DNA from: Mucilaginibacter sp.
GTDB taxonomy: Bacteria; Bacteroidota; Bacteroidia; Sphingobacteriales; Sphingobacteriaceae
NCBI RefSeq assembly: GCF_025359345.1
Contig: NZ_JANYGQ010000036.1
Location: 1 to 64,000 of the forward strand
Direction: 5' to 3'
Length of the DNA: 64,000 nt
Below, one piece after another: positions 8,393 to 18,900 of the stretch. A model generated the notes under the pieces. The model did not search any database. It had not been told where the DNA came from and saw nothing but the letters and a program-made list of their open reading frames with translations. Each line of letters starts with the position of its first letter. Position 1 is the stretch's first letter. A program made the position numbers and the translations under genes.

Positions 8393-9547
8393 TTATTTCC
8401 AAAAATCCGGTTGTTGTTTGCTTCCCCTCAAAGTACAATCGATACAATATATGTCGGACGCCGTAAATCCTATCGGATTAGGGCCCGCACTACTAAATAT
8501 TGCGTTTACAGGTATTTCTGCTCCAGCCAAAATTCTTTGAAGCACGGTGTTTGAATGACTATGAGGGTCGTTATAGAATGTTGAATCTATCTGGCAATCA
8601 TATGGATATTTTGGTAAATAGGTATTTGGCAACTGCTCGCTCGCTATAAATATCCGTTTTTTTGCCACTGTGCCAGCACTGATAAATCCCACTACAATGT
8701 CGGTGGCATCGTGCGTGTTGTGTATATTGCCCGCTAATGTTGTAGGTTCAGCATCAAAAATACTTCCCAGTTGTTCGGTATTCTTTTTTAGGGTTTCCCA
8801 AAACTTGTACGCATCGGCTGTAAGCGCATACTCGCGCAGCAGAATGCTATACTTTAACTCAATTTTTTCGGACGTTGATTCAATTGCAGTAATTGGAGCC
8901 TGGAACAAAAAATCCTGTTTTAACTTGGCTGAAGAGCCTAAAATAATGCTTGTAGAAGCATTGCTTGCAAAACAATAATAAACCAACTGCTCCTGGCTGC
9001 GTGGCACTACTGCGGTCCCGTTTGATACATATGACGAATTAAACATTGAGTGAAACCGCCATGTTTCCACATAGTCGAAGCGGTAATAGTGTGTAGCGTT
9101 TTTGGGGTCGTGCGTGTTCGCATAAAGCTGGATGCCCTTCCCCGTAACGCTGAAGCCAATGCTGTCAATAGGGGGTGCTGCTTTCGCTTGTTCGTAGTCT
9201 GAAAGATATTCGTTTCCATCACCTGGCGTATTTATCCTTAGCCGGAATTTCCGGGTACTGTCAAGGGTTATGCCCGCAAGTTTATAAATGCCGGGCGCTG
9301 CCTCAAATAAGCCGAATTTATCCCCGTTATCGCACTCAACCTGTATGGTGCCTTCTACCGGATTTAACGTTGTGCTGGCGTTAAGATTAACGGTTCGGCT
9401 TAATTTAATTGTGGTGGTATCATTCGTATTAATTGTGCCTTCCACAATAAGGTAACTCCGTGGCGAATTGATCACCTTAGGGTTATAAGGTTTTTTGCAC
9501 CCTATAGATAATGTTAAAATAAATAACCAAATTCTCCAGTTTTTCAT
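8393..9547 (-). CDS. DUF4249 lipoprotein, paralogue 1 of 3
   Basis: 384 residues. The start chosen is the ATG at 9547, which gives MKNWRIWLFILTLSIGCKK with a good lipobox (SIGC). A longer reading would start at a TTG inside the preceding gene. The N-terminal segment SYLIVEGTINTNDTTTIKLSRTV is the DUF4249 signature. The C-terminus has a CIDC pair followed by the QPDFWK ending shared with its two neighbours. Most likely it is an outer-membrane lipoprotein that works with the TonB-dependent receptor upstream. Its start lies 8 bp after the stop of paralogue 2. It is the most divergent of the three, with fewer insertions in the last third. Substrate unknown. Confidence 0.85.
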   Translation of the reverse strand: MKNWRIWLFILTLSIGCKKPYNPKVINSPRSYLIVEGTINTNDTTTIKLSRTVNLNASTTLNPVEGTIQVECDNGDKFGLFEAAPGIYKLAGITLDSTRKFRLRINTPGDGNEYLSDYEQAKAAPPIDSIGFSVTGKGIQLYANTHDPKNATHYYRFDYVETWRFHSMFNSSYVSNGTAVVPRSQEQLVYYCFASNASTSIILGSSAKLKQDFLFQAPITAIESTSEKIELKYSILLREYALTADAYKFWETLKKNTEQLGSIFDAEPTTLAGNIHNTHDATDIVVGFISAGTVAKKRIFIASEQLPNTYLPKYPYDCQIDSTFYNDPHSHSNTVLQRILAGAEIPVNAIFSSAGPNPIGFTASDIYCIDCTLRGSKQQPDFWK

Positions 9548-9555
9548 AGTTTCTC

Positions 9556-10749
9556 TTATTTCCAAAAATTGGGTTGTTTGTTCGTCCCATGTTGTAATCT
9601 ACAGTCAACACACTCTGGGTAGGATGCCGTAAACCCTAAACGTTCGTGGGTTTGCCTGTCATATATACCTTCAATTGGTATCTCGGTAGCCGAGGGCGAT
9701 TTTTTATAATTCAGATATGCGTCCACCTGGTTAAATAGCAGGCCCGATACCGGGTCGATGTATTTATAAAAATAGCCATGTGCCGGGCAGCCCGTGGGTG
9801 CCGAAGGGACATCAATCCAGTTCGGCAAATTATGTTCATCAATAAAAAACCGTTTTGTGGTATAAGTGCCTACGCTTACATAGCCTATTACAGGTTCATC
9901 GGTATTGCTTGTTGAGTGTATATTGCCATTTATTTGTGACGGCTGTGCATCAAAAATACTGCCCAGCTGCTGGGTGTTTTTTTGCAGGTTCTGCCAAAAA
10001 TCATAGGCATCTTTTGACAGGCCATATTGCCTTACCAGTATGCTTACTTTGCTTCGAATTTTATCGGAATGTCGGGATATAAATGTTATTGGCATATCAC
10101 TTATAACATCCAGCGATAGTTTTGCCGACGAGGCCAGAACAATAGTTGTTGCCAGTTCTGTACGCCAGCAGGTGTATATATCATCATTAATTAAATCGCG
10201 GTATAATACGGTATCGCCGTTCGATTTAAAAAGCGATTGGTACCTGGAGGTATAAATCCATGTTTCATCATATTCCCAGCGGTAATACCGTGTAGCATTT
10301 TTAGGGTCGTGTGTATTTACATTAACGCTTACGCCGTCGCTTTGAATATGGTATGCCAGGCTGTCGACCACCGGGGTATTTAAAACTGCCTCAAAACCCG
10401 AAAGGTATTCTTTGCCGTTTGTTGTTCTTATTCTTAAGCGATATTTGTGCGCTGTACCCAGGTTTAGCCCCGGGAAAATATAAACGCCATTGGGCTTTTC
10501 AACCAAAGGATAATTGCTGTTATCGTCGCCCTCAACTGTCAATACTGCTTTTAATTCGGGGTTTATATTGGTTGCACCTGATAGTTTTACGGTACGATTA
10601 AGTTTAATAATGGTTGAATCGGAGCCGCTATTAATCATACCCTCAACAACAAGGTAACTATTGGGCGCGGCAATAACATCCGGGTAGTATGGCTTTTTAC
10701 AGCCAACCATTACCATCAATGCCAATATGCAAAACGCCCGGTTCTTCAT
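9556..10749 (-). CDS. DUF4249 lipoprotein, paralogue 2 of 3
   Basis: 397 residues starting MKNRAFCILALMVMVGCKKPYYP, with lipobox VGC. It shares with paralogue 3 the segments SYLVVEGMINSGSDSTIIKL, TRYYRWEYDETW, FWQNLQKNTQQLGSIFDAQPSQ and the C-terminal ECVDCRL. It is clearly a recent duplicate of paralogue 3, with paralogue 1 more distant. It is predicted to be anchored in the outer membrane. The gene lies 7 bp downstream of paralogue 3, so the three lipoproteins are transcribed together behind the receptor. DUF4249 proteins are common beside TonB receptors in this phylum, but no biochemical role is established. They may act as a SusD-like binding lid, which is inference. Confidence 0.87.
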   Translation of the reverse strand: MKNRAFCILALMVMVGCKKPYYPDVIAAPNSYLVVEGMINSGSDSTIIKLNRTVKLSGATNINPELKAVLTVEGDDNSNYPLVEKPNGVYIFPGLNLGTAHKYRLRIRTTNGKEYLSGFEAVLNTPVVDSLAYHIQSDGVSVNVNTHDPKNATRYYRWEYDETWIYTSRYQSLFKSNGDTVLYRDLINDDIYTCWRTELATTIVLASSAKLSLDVISDMPITFISRHSDKIRSKVSILVRQYGLSKDAYDFWQNLQKNTQQLGSIFDAQPSQINGNIHSTSNTDEPVIGYVSVGTYTTKRFFIDEHNLPNWIDVPSAPTGCPAHGYFYKYIDPVSGLLFNQVDAYLNYKKSPSATEIPIEGIYDRQTHERLGFTASYPECVDCRLQHGTNKQPNFWK

Positions 10750-10756
10750 CCTGTTA

Positions 10757-11956
10757 TTAATATGATTGCCAAAAATCCGGCTTTTTATTACTACCAGTTA
10801 ACGTACAGTCAACACACGACGGCGGCGCACCCGTATACCCTAATATTGGGGAACCAGGGAGCTTAACTGCGTCGATTGGTATTTGCAGTTCGCCGGTTGC
10901 TTTGTAAAAATTAATATATTGGTCAACCTGGTTAAATGGCCCCTGCCCGTCTTTATCAAAAAAACGATATAAAAACGGTTTTGCCACGCAGCCGTCGCCA
11001 AGCGGATCAAGCCAGGGGGGCAGTGTTGATTCATCTATATAAATTCTTTTAGTTGCATAGTTTCCCGCGCTGATATAGCCAATTACCGGCTCATTCGAGT
11101 CCGTTAACGAATGGATATTGCCATTTATCTGTGAGGGTTGTGCATCAAAAATACTACCCAGTTGCTCTGTGTTCTTTTTAAGGTTTAGCCAAAAATCGTA
11201 AGCCTCTTTGGTAAGCGCGTATTGCCTCACCAATATGCTATACCGGTGCCTTAGCTTGTCATCGTGGCGCGATATAAAAGTTATCGGGAAATCGCTGATT
11301 ACATCCTGCGCCAGTTTTGCCGACGAACCCAGCGTTATCGTACTTGATGCATTGTTTCTCCAGCAAACATATATCCCGTCGTTCACGCGGTCGCGTTGTA
11401 ACACCGTATCACCATTTGATTTATAGTTCGATTCAAAGTCTGATTCATGAACCCATGTTTCGTTATATTCCCACCTGTAATACCTTAGGTTATTGGAGCT
11501 GTGGGTGTTTAAATTAATGTCGATACCATCACTTTTAACTTTATATGTTACGCTGTCAATGGCCGGGCTGTTTATTACCGGTATAAAATCCGATGCATAT
11601 TCTTTATTATCAGCGGTTTTTATTTTGAGCCGGTATTTATGGTTAACATCGAGATTTAAACCCGGGAAAAAGTAAATACCCTTACCGGTAGTGGCTAAGG
11701 GGCGGCTGCTATTATCATCGCCCTCAACACTTACTATGGCGTCTAATTCAGGGTTGACGCTGGTTGAGGCGGAAAGTTTTACTGTATGGTTTAGTTTAAT
11801 TATAGTCGAGTCGGCCCCGCTGTTAATTACACCTTCAACCACAAGGTAAGTACCCGGCGCCGATATTGCAGGCGGATCATACGGTTTCTTACAAGCAGTT
11901 ATAGTTACAGCAAGTGCAAAAAACAATATCATATAACCAGTTCTGTGCCTCATCAT
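10757..11956 (-). CDS. DUF4249 lipoprotein, paralogue 3 of 3
   Basis: 399 residues from the ATG at 11956 (MMRHRTGYMILFFALAVTITACKK); a second ATG three bases on would serve equally. The lipobox is ITAC. The start ATG shares one base with the TGA stop of the TonB receptor (TGATG), so translation is probably coupled to the receptor. Signature segments are TYLVVEGVINSGADSTIIKL, LRYYRWEYNETW, FWLNLKKNTEQLGSIFDAQPSQ and CVDCTL. It is the first of three tandem paralogues, arguing for duplication inside the operon. The probable role is as an outer-membrane lipoprotein partner of the receptor. The imported compound is not evident from the sequence. Confidence 0.87.
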   Translation of the reverse strand: MMRHRTGYMILFFALAVTITACKKPYDPPAISAPGTYLVVEGVINSGADSTIIKLNHTVKLSASTSVNPELDAIVSVEGDDNSSRPLATTGKGIYFFPGLNLDVNHKYRLKIKTADNKEYASDFIPVINSPAIDSVTYKVKSDGIDINLNTHSSNNLRYYRWEYNETWVHESDFESNYKSNGDTVLQRDRVNDGIYVCWRNNASSTITLGSSAKLAQDVISDFPITFISRHDDKLRHRYSILVRQYALTKEAYDFWLNLKKNTEQLGSIFDAQPSQINGNIHSLTDSNEPVIGYISAGNYATKRIYIDESTLPPWLDPLGDGCVAKPFLYRFFDKDGQGPFNQVDQYINFYKATGELQIPIDAVKLPGSPILGYTGAPPSCVDCTLTGSNKKPDFWQSY

Positions 11957-14721
11957 CAAAACCTGATATTATAATTAATAAACGGAATAGGCGCAGCAAA
12001 TATCGATAGCTTATAGCCGCTTATTACACCGCTTTGCTCACTGAAGAAGGTAGAGTAGGCATTTTGCCGCCCGGTAATATTGTACACACCAATAGTCCAC
12101 GAGTTGTGTGTCAGCTGGTGTACCCTATGATTGCCTTCTATAATAATTGAAAAGTCGGACCTGAAATAATCAGGTATCCGGTATGCATTTCTATCTGAGT
12201 AAAATACGCGCTCAGAGCCTGCATATTCGTATTTGGCAATAGGCAATGTTATTGGCCGCCCTGTACTGTACGAAATATCAAACGATACACTGTAACGGTG
12301 TGTAAAGCGGTAGTTACCATTAAAATTAACCGAGTGTGGTTTGTCGTAATTTGCCGGGTAATACCTGCCACTGTTTATAAACTCGCCCGCATAAGGATCG
12401 TTTTGGCGTAAATATGTACGCGAGTAGGTGTAGCTCATCCAGCCGTTTAACTTCCCTGCGGTTTTTTTGAGCAAAAACTCGGCGCCATAAGCTTTGCCCT
12501 CTGTGTTTATTACGTCCTGCTCAATATGGTGGTTTAGCAGCAGTACCGCGCCACTTTTATAGTCGAGGTAATTCCTGAGCCTTTTGTAATAAACCTCAAC
12601 CGACATTTCGATGGTATTGGCCTGGGCGTTTTTGAAAATACCTAACGATACCTGGTCGCCGTTCTCTGGCTTAATATTAGGATCGCTGAGTTTGTAAACA
12701 TCTGTTGGGGATATTGACGTTGAGTTCGACAGCAGGTGTATATATTGATGTAATGTGTTATAGCCAGCCTTTATCGATAAATTGTCGCCAAGCAAATAGC
12801 GTGCGGATAGCCTGATATCGGGGCCCAGGTATGTTTTTATAAATTTACCACTTCCATAGGTGGTGCTATCCAGTACGTTGTTTGGCTCCCTCGGTAAATT
12901 TGGGGCGTAATTATTAACTGTTTGCGGGCCAAGGTAGCTGTAAGCGTTAAACCTTACCCCTGCGCTAATGGTTAAATTATCGGTAACATCAAATTTGTCA
13001 CCCAGGTAAACGGCACTTTCCAGTGCTTTTTCCGATGGGATGATGTCTGGTGCAATTAATGATTTATCACTATTTGGTTCAAAGGTTCCCGGGTTAATCT
13101 TATATAGAATCGAACTCAGGCCGAAGTTAAGCGTGTGCTTATTGCTTAAATAGTAGGTAAAGTCGGTTTTAAAATTCGATTGCATCACCTTAAAACCAAG
13201 GTTGTACGCGTTTACCGGGTTGGCACTGCTCGATACGTTGTACTTGTAATTGTCAACGCCTGCCGAAATTAAACTGTATAGTTTATTATTATAATTATGC
13301 TTCCATTTAACATTCAGGTTTTTATTACTGTATGAGTAGCTCGTATCGCTATTTAGTTTAAACTTATCCTGGCTAAGGTAGCCGCTAAGGTACAGGTTGT
13401 TTTTTTCGTTTATCTGGTGACTTATACCCAAATTAAAATCGTAAAAAGACGCCTGGCTATGTTTGTACGATTCGGGCAGCAACTTCAATAACCAATCGGA
13501 ATAAGTGGTGCGGCCGCCAAATATAAACGAGGTTTTATCACTTCCCAACGGGCCCTCAACGTTCAGCCTGCTTGTCAGCAAGCCTATCCCTGCCGAACCG
13601 GTAAATTTCTTTTTGTTGCCTTCGCGGTTGGTAATATCCAAAACGGATGATAAACGCCCGCCAAATTTTTCAGGAATACTGCTTTTGTAAAGCTCTATAT
13701 CCTTTACAATGTCGGGGTTAAAGGCTGCGAAAAACCCAAAAAAGTGCGCCGGGTTATAAATGGTATTGCCATCAAGCAAAATCAGGTTTTCATCCGCCGC
13801 ACCACCGCGTACGTTAAAGCCGGTTGTAGCTTCGCCTACCGACGTAACCCCAGGGAGGGTCAAAACAACTTTTAGAACATCGGCCTCGCCAAATGCCGTC
13901 GGAATTTGTTTAATGTTTTTGATATCCAGCTTTGCTACGCCAAGGTCGGTACTCCTTACGTTGGCCACTTTCTCTGCCGAAATTTTAACCTCCTTAAGGC
14001 TGTTAATTTGTTCCTGCATTTCAATGTTCAGCTTGCCATCGGTATACAGTATTATCTGGCGGCGGGTGTCGCGCATGCCCAGGCCCCGTACCAGCAAAGT
14101 TTGCCGGCCGCGCGGTAAAGTAATTGAGAAGAAACCAAATTGGTCGGAAGCCGCGCCGGTTTTAGTATTTGCCACGTAAATGGTGGCGCCCGTAACGGCC
14201 TCGCCCGATTTAATGTCACGTATATATCCACTCAATATGGCCTTCCCCGGCTTTATGGTATTGGTTTTTACCCCAATTTCGTAAAGTTTGTTTTCCGTTG
14301 TAGCATCGGGCACCTTTTTTTCAGCTTCTTGTGTATAGTCTGCAACGGGCGCCTGGCTAACCGGTGTATTTGTACGTACCTGCGAATAGCCCAGCGCTAG
14401 CTCCGTGCGTATTTGCCGGCCTTTGGTAATAAACACCTGCTGCTGCTGGTTAATGGCATACACAAATGCTGTTTTCTTAAAGGCGAGGTCTAAAACAGCA
14501 TTCAGCGGTTGCTGCGTTACCTGCAGGGTAACCCTTAAACTATCAAACTGAGCAGGGTCATAATAAAAATGATAGCTGCTTTTTGATTCAAGCTCGTTTA
14601 CAAGTTGTGATATGGTGGCTTGCTGAAAGTTCACAGTAAACAGCTTTGTGCTATTTTGCTGGGCCGAAACAGCTTGTAAAAAAACCAGGAAGCAAAAACT
14701 TGCGAGGTATATTTTTCTCAT
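11956..14721 (-). CDS. TonB-dependent receptor with STN and carboxypeptidase-regulatory-like domains
   Basis: 921 residues starting at the ATG at 14721 (MRKIYLASFCFLVFLQAVSAQ), which gives a good signal peptide; upstream codons belong to the previous gene. Domains in order: an STN domain at about residues 28-105 (FTVNFQQATISQLVNELESK), which in other systems contacts an anti-sigma factor; a carboxypeptidase-D-like regulatory domain at about 160-245; a plug at about 260-370 (VRGGAADENLILLDGNTIYNP); and a C-terminal 22-strand barrel region. It imports an unknown ligand across the outer membrane using TonB energy. The gene starts 1 bp after the stop of the secreted protein upstream and overlaps the first DUF4249 gene by one base. 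Despite the STN domain, no sigma/anti-sigma pair is encoded nearby. Confidence 0.92.
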   Translation of the reverse strand: MRKIYLASFCFLVFLQAVSAQQNSTKLFTVNFQQATISQLVNELESKSSYHFYYDPAQFDSLRVTLQVTQQPLNAVLDLAFKKTAFVYAINQQQQVFITKGRQIRTELALGYSQVRTNTPVSQAPVADYTQEAEKKVPDATTENKLYEIGVKTNTIKPGKAILSGYIRDIKSGEAVTGATIYVANTKTGAASDQFGFFSITLPRGRQTLLVRGLGMRDTRRQIILYTDGKLNIEMQEQINSLKEVKISAEKVANVRSTDLGVAKLDIKNIKQIPTAFGEADVLKVVLTLPGVTSVGEATTGFNVRGGAADENLILLDGNTIYNPAHFFGFFAAFNPDIVKDIELYKSSIPEKFGGRLSSVLDITNREGNKKKFTGSAGIGLLTSRLNVEGPLGSDKTSFIFGGRTTYSDWLLKLLPESYKHSQASFYDFNLGISHQINEKNNLYLSGYLSQDKFKLNSDTSYSYSNKNLNVKWKHNYNNKLYSLISAGVDNYKYNVSSSANPVNAYNLGFKVMQSNFKTDFTYYLSNKHTLNFGLSSILYKINPGTFEPNSDKSLIAPDIIPSEKALESAVYLGDKFDVTDNLTISAGVRFNAYSYLGPQTVNNYAPNLPREPNNVLDSTTYGSGKFIKTYLGPDIRLSARYLLGDNLSIKAGYNTLHQYIHLLSNSTSISPTDVYKLSDPNIKPENGDQVSLGIFKNAQANTIEMSVEVYYKRLRNYLDYKSGAVLLLNHHIEQDVINTEGKAYGAEFLLKKTAGKLNGWMSYTYSRTYLRQNDPYAGEFINSGRYYPANYDKPHSVNFNGNYRFTHRYSVSFDISYSTGRPITLPIAKYEYAGSERVFYSDRNAYRIPDYFRSDFSIIIEGNHRVHQLTHNSWTIGVYNITGRQNAYSTFFSEQSGVISGYKLSIFAAPIPFINYNIRF

Positions 14722-14722
14722 G

Positions 14723-15475
14723 TTAGTTTGATAAGTGGTCGTAATAGGTTGCAACTTTAACCAGGGATTCTTCGGGGTTGGCGCGGAAATCCAAATCATT
14801 TGCACTGATGAATTTTCGTATTTCCTTCTTTCTGTCTTTAAAAATATCGAGAACCGCCCCCTTGCTGCCTGCGCTATGGTAAACGTTATTTTTCTTGATA
14901 TAAAAATCCTTCGAGAAGCTGAAATAATTCTCCACCCCGTTTGTATTACTGGTGGTAGTTTGCATGGTTTTTGAATATTTTCCCAGTACTTCAGATTTAC
15001 CGTTGTAAAGCTGCCTGTAATAGCCTGATTTTACGTCGCCGCCAGTAGCCAGTGTATCTGCATTTAAGTTGATAAAATGCCCGCCCAAAAAGTCAAAGCT
15101 TTTTACCCGTTCTTTAATCGCTATAAACTTTGATACCCTGCTCGGGTACAACACTACCAAATCGTCGTTATTAATATCGTACAACATTGACATGTTATTG
15201 TACAAAGTGCCGTCATAGTAAACCGAGCCTTTGGTAAAGCCATTTATATCCATGTAATAGGCGTTGCCTTTAATATGCGGATCGTAAAAATAATATTCGG
15301 GCCCTGTGTAAATCGGTGCTTGTATGCCTATGCTGGTGTTGTATAGTGTTACGGCGTTATTCAGGGCATTTTGCTGCGAACTGCTGTCGCCTGGTGCAGT
15401 TTGTGCCCGTGCATTTCGCGCGAAAAAAGCGCAAAGCAACAGCACTGCTGAGAACAGGTAAATAGGTTTATTCAT
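14723..15475 (-). CDS. Secreted protein of unknown function, first gene of the TonB/DUF4249 operon
   Basis: 250 residues with a signal peptide (MNKPIYLFSAVLLLCAFFARNARA, cleavage before Q). I do not recognise a family with confidence. The sequence is rich in Tyr, Asn and Asp and looks beta-rich (GPEYYFYDPHIKGNAYYMDINGF). There is a short Lys-rich helix near the end (VLDIFKDRKKEIRKFISAND). It ends one base before the start of the TonB receptor, so it is almost certainly translated with it and probably acts in the same outer-membrane process. It leads the operon, and its promoter must lie in 15476-15699, a region shared with the divergent small peptide gene. No transmembrane segment or lipobox is seen. 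Confidence 0.7.
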   Translation of the reverse strand: MNKPIYLFSAVLLLCAFFARNARAQTAPGDSSSQQNALNNAVTLYNTSIGIQAPIYTGPEYYFYDPHIKGNAYYMDINGFTKGSVYYDGTLYNNMSMLYDINNDDLVVLYPSRVSKFIAIKERVKSFDFLGGHFINLNADTLATGGDVKSGYYRQLYNGKSEVLGKYSKTMQTTTSNTNGVENYFSFSKDFYIKKNNVYHSAGSKGAVLDIFKDRKKEIRKFISANDLDFRANPEESLVKVATYYDHLSN

Positions 15476-15699
15476 GAATTTGGGTTAGTTGGCGCTAAAG
15501 GTTAAAAATGGAATTTACGCCAGTTTGTGCTAAAAAACAAGCATTTACGGCGTTTTTTTGAAAAAAACTGTATTTTTAGTTTAAATCCTTACCTTAGTGT
15601 ACTCAAAACAATATAACTGCTACAATATTGTTACAAATCCTCAACTCAATTTATCGACACGATATGTAATATTGGAGGAATATTTAACCCCTCCCCTAT

Positions 15700-15861
15700 A
15701 TGAAATCATTGAAAGTTTTAACGATTGTTTTACTAGCTACGTTTAGCTTCAGCGCAGTAAATGCCCAGGTTACTCATCATAAAAAAGCCCGCCATAAAAT
15801 GCATCACAAAAGGCATCATCACGGCAAAAGGCATGCACATCGCCCTGTCCCCAAAAGGTAA
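15700..15861 (+). CDS. Small secreted His/Lys/Arg-rich peptide, 53 aa
   Basis: An ORF from ATG 15700 to TAA 15861 encodes 53 residues. The first 23 (MKSLKVLTIVLLATFSFSAVNAQ) form a clean signal peptide with an AxA-like cleavage site. The mature part of about 30 residues (THHKKARHKMHHKRHHHGKR and on) consists mostly of His, Lys and Arg, with no acidic residue. A gene is favoured by the signal peptide, a strong terminator 8 bp after the stop and a free upstream region. Function is unknown: metal (Cu/Zn/Ni) binding, or nucleic-acid or polyanion binding at the surface, are possible. It is divergent from the TonB operon and convergent with infB. Confidence 0.7.
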   Translation: MKSLKVLTIVLLATFSFSAVNAQVTHHKKARHKMHHKRHHHGKRHAHRPVPKR

Positions 15862-15869
15862 AGGCACAA

Positions 15870-15901
15870 AAAAGGCCCGGTAATATCTTACCGGGCCTTT
15901 T
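15870..15901. terminator. Bidirectional intrinsic terminator between the small peptide gene and infB
   Basis: A perfect 14-bp stem, AAAAGGCCCGGTAA (15870-15883) with TTACCGGGCCTTTT (15888-15901) and a TATC loop, has A and T runs on both sides. It can end transcription of the 53-residue peptide gene (+) and of infB (-), whose stops flank it. Confidence 0.92.
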
Positions 15902-15919
15902 GCTTTTTGTATGTGGTTA

Positions 15920-18900
15920 TTAGAGCTTGCGTTTCACCTCAACATTTTCATACGCTTCAACTATATCGCCAACTTCAATATTATTAAAGTTCTGGATGTT
16001 TAAGCCGCACTCATAGCCGGTGGCAACTTCTTTAACATCGTCTTTAAAGCGTTTCAATGATGCCAGCTCGCCGGTGTAAATTACCACACCCTCGCGGATT
16101 ATCCGTATTTTGCTGTTACGGGTAATCTTACCATCAAGCACCATACAGCCGGCAATGGTACCAACTTTGCTGATTTTAAAGGTTTCGCGTATTTCAACAT
16201 TCGCAACAATCTTCTCTTCGAAGGTTGGTGCAAGCATGCCTTCCATAGCGGCTTTTATCTCATTTATCGCATCGTAGATGATCGAGTAAAGCCTGATATC
16301 AATCTGCTCGGCCTCGGCGAGTTTACGTGCACTTCCTGAAGGACGCACCTGGAAGCCGATGATTATTGCATCAGAAGCTGATGCTAACAATACGTCTGAT
16401 TCCGAAATCTGCCCTACGGCTTTCGATATGATATTTACCTGTATCTGTTCGGTTGATAGTTTCAGTAACGAATCTGATAAAGCTTCGATTGAACCATCCA
16501 CGTCGCCCTTAACAATAATGTTAAGCTCCTTAAAGTTACCAACTGCCAAACGGCGGCCAATTTCATCAAGCGTGATATGTTTCTGCGTACGTAAACCTTG
16601 TTCGCGCTGTAATTGTAAGCGTTTGTTGGCAATTTCGCGGGCCTCAACTTCGCTTTCCAGCACGTTAAACTTATCGCCCGCAGTTGGTGCACCCTGCATA
16701 CCCAGCACCTGTACCGGTGTCGACGGGCCGGCAGATTCAACACGCTGGCCACGCTCGTTGGTCAATGCCTTAACACGACCGCTGTAACAGCCTGCCAGTA
16801 TCGGGTCGCCTACTTTTAAGCGACCGGCCTGTACTAATATGGTGGTAACAATACCACGGCCTTTATCAAGGGCTGCTTCTATAACGGTACCAACGGCACG
16901 TTTATTAGGATTGGCTTTCAATTCGAGCAATTCTGCTTCCAGTAAAACCTTCTCCAGCAATAAGTCGACATTTAAGCCGGTTTTGGCTGATATTTCCTGC
17001 GACTGGTATTTACCGCCCCACTCTTCAACCAAAATATTCATGGCTGATAGCTGCTCACGTACCTTGTCGGCATTTGCGCCTGGTTTATCAATTTTATTGA
17101 ATGCGAAGATGATTGGTGCGCCGGCAGCCTGTGCGTGGTTTATAGCCTCGCGGGTTTGCGGCATCACGCTGTCATCAGCAGCAATTACTATAATTACAAT
17201 ATCGGTTACCTGGGCACCCCTGGCACGCATAGCGGTAAACGCTTCGTGGCCCGGCGTATCGAGGAAGGTTATTTTTCCTTTATCATCAGGTAAGGTAACT
17301 TCATAAGCGCCAATGTGCTGGGTAATACCCCCGGCTTCGCCGCCTATAACGTTGGTTTTGCGTATAAAATCGAGCAACGATGTTTTACCGTGGTCAACGT
17401 GACCCATTATGGTTACAATTGGTGCACGCGGAACCAAATCTTCCGGATCATCCGGCTGATCAAGACTGCTTTCTTCGTCCTGTGGTTTTACAAACTCAAT
17501 CTGGTAACCAAATTCATCGGCAACAATGCTCAATGTTTCGGCATCAAGCCTTTGGTTAATGGATACGAACATACCAAGGCTCATACAGGTAGATATAATC
17601 TGCGTTACAGATACATCCATCATACTTGCCAGTTCGTTCGCCGTTACAAACTCGGTTACTTTTAAAACCTTCGATTGTAACTCGTTTTCCATTGCCAGCT
17701 CTTCGGCAGTTGCTGCTACATCATCACGCTTTTGACGGCGGAACTTGGCACGTTGCGCAAACTTGCCCGATTTACCGGCGCCACTAAGGCGGGCCAGTGT
17801 AGCCTTAATCTGGTCTTGTATATCTTTTTCTGAAGGTTCTTCCTTCGGTCCGCTGCTTTGAGGAGCGGTATTCCTGTTGCCTCTGAAATCGGGACGATTG
17901 CCGCCACCGCCCTGCTGGTTATTACCGGCACCAGGATTAGGGCCTGTGCCCCTGTTCCTGAAATCGGGTCGGTTGCCACCATGCGCCTGTTGCGACCCCG
18001 GAGGGTTTGGCGCAAAGTTTTGCGGATTTTGGCCACCACCACCCTGGTTGTTACCCGGGCCCTGGTTGTCTTTACGTTTACGCTTGCGCTTATGGTCGGC
18101 TGCGCTATTGGTGTTTGACGACGAAGCAACCGGGTTACGCTTTGGCGCATTAACCGGCAACTGTATCTTCCCAATAATATTCGGGCCACTCAAACGCTCG
18201 GCTTTTGCACGAATTACTTCGGGCTCCTGTGGCTCATCAACAGCAGGTGCCTCTGGCTCAACAGCCGCGGCAACCGGCGGTGCAGGCGCAGCAGGTACTA
18301 CTTCTTTTTTAACTTCTTCAACCTTAGGGGCTTCAACAACCACTTCCTTCGGTGCTTCTTTTATAGGCTCGGGAGTGGGTGCAGGTGCCACCACTTCTGG
18401 TTTTACTGCTACCGGCTCTTCCTTTACAACAGGCTTTTCGGCCGGTGGCTGAGGTTTTGCGTTCAGATTATTCAGGTCAATTTTGCCTACCACGGTTACA
18501 CCAGGCAATACCGCGTTGTGCTCCTCGGCCTTTACAGGCGCAGGTACTTCAACGGGTTTTGGAGGTTCAACAGGTTTTGGCTTTTCAACCGGCGGCGGGC
18601 TATAGTGGTTGCCAATTCCTTTAATAAGGATTTCCTCGTTCTCGAAATCTCTCGAACGGCGGTGTTCAACCGGCTTTTCGGGAAAAGCTGCAGGTTCTTC
18701 CTTCCTTATCTTTCCTATGCTTATCTGCTTAGCTTCCTCCTTAATAATTTTATCTACAGCAAATTCTTTCAAAAGCGCGCTGTACATATCGCCATCAAGC
18801 AAGGTAGTAGGGTGTTTTTGTACCTTATACCCTTTTGTTGCCAAAAAGTCAACAATAGTACCTGTACCGATATTCAGCTCTTTTGCTGCTGTAAATAATT

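Noticed and set aside
13760-14179. A 139-codon plus-strand ORF inside the TonB receptor gene
   Set aside because: It is antisense to conserved plug codons, with no start signal or recognisable protein features.
17877-18452. A 191-codon plus-strand ORF antisense to infB
   Set aside because: It mirrors the Pro/Gly-rich low-complexity linker of IF-2 and has a Pro/Gly/Ala/Thr-biased composition typical of a shadow frame.
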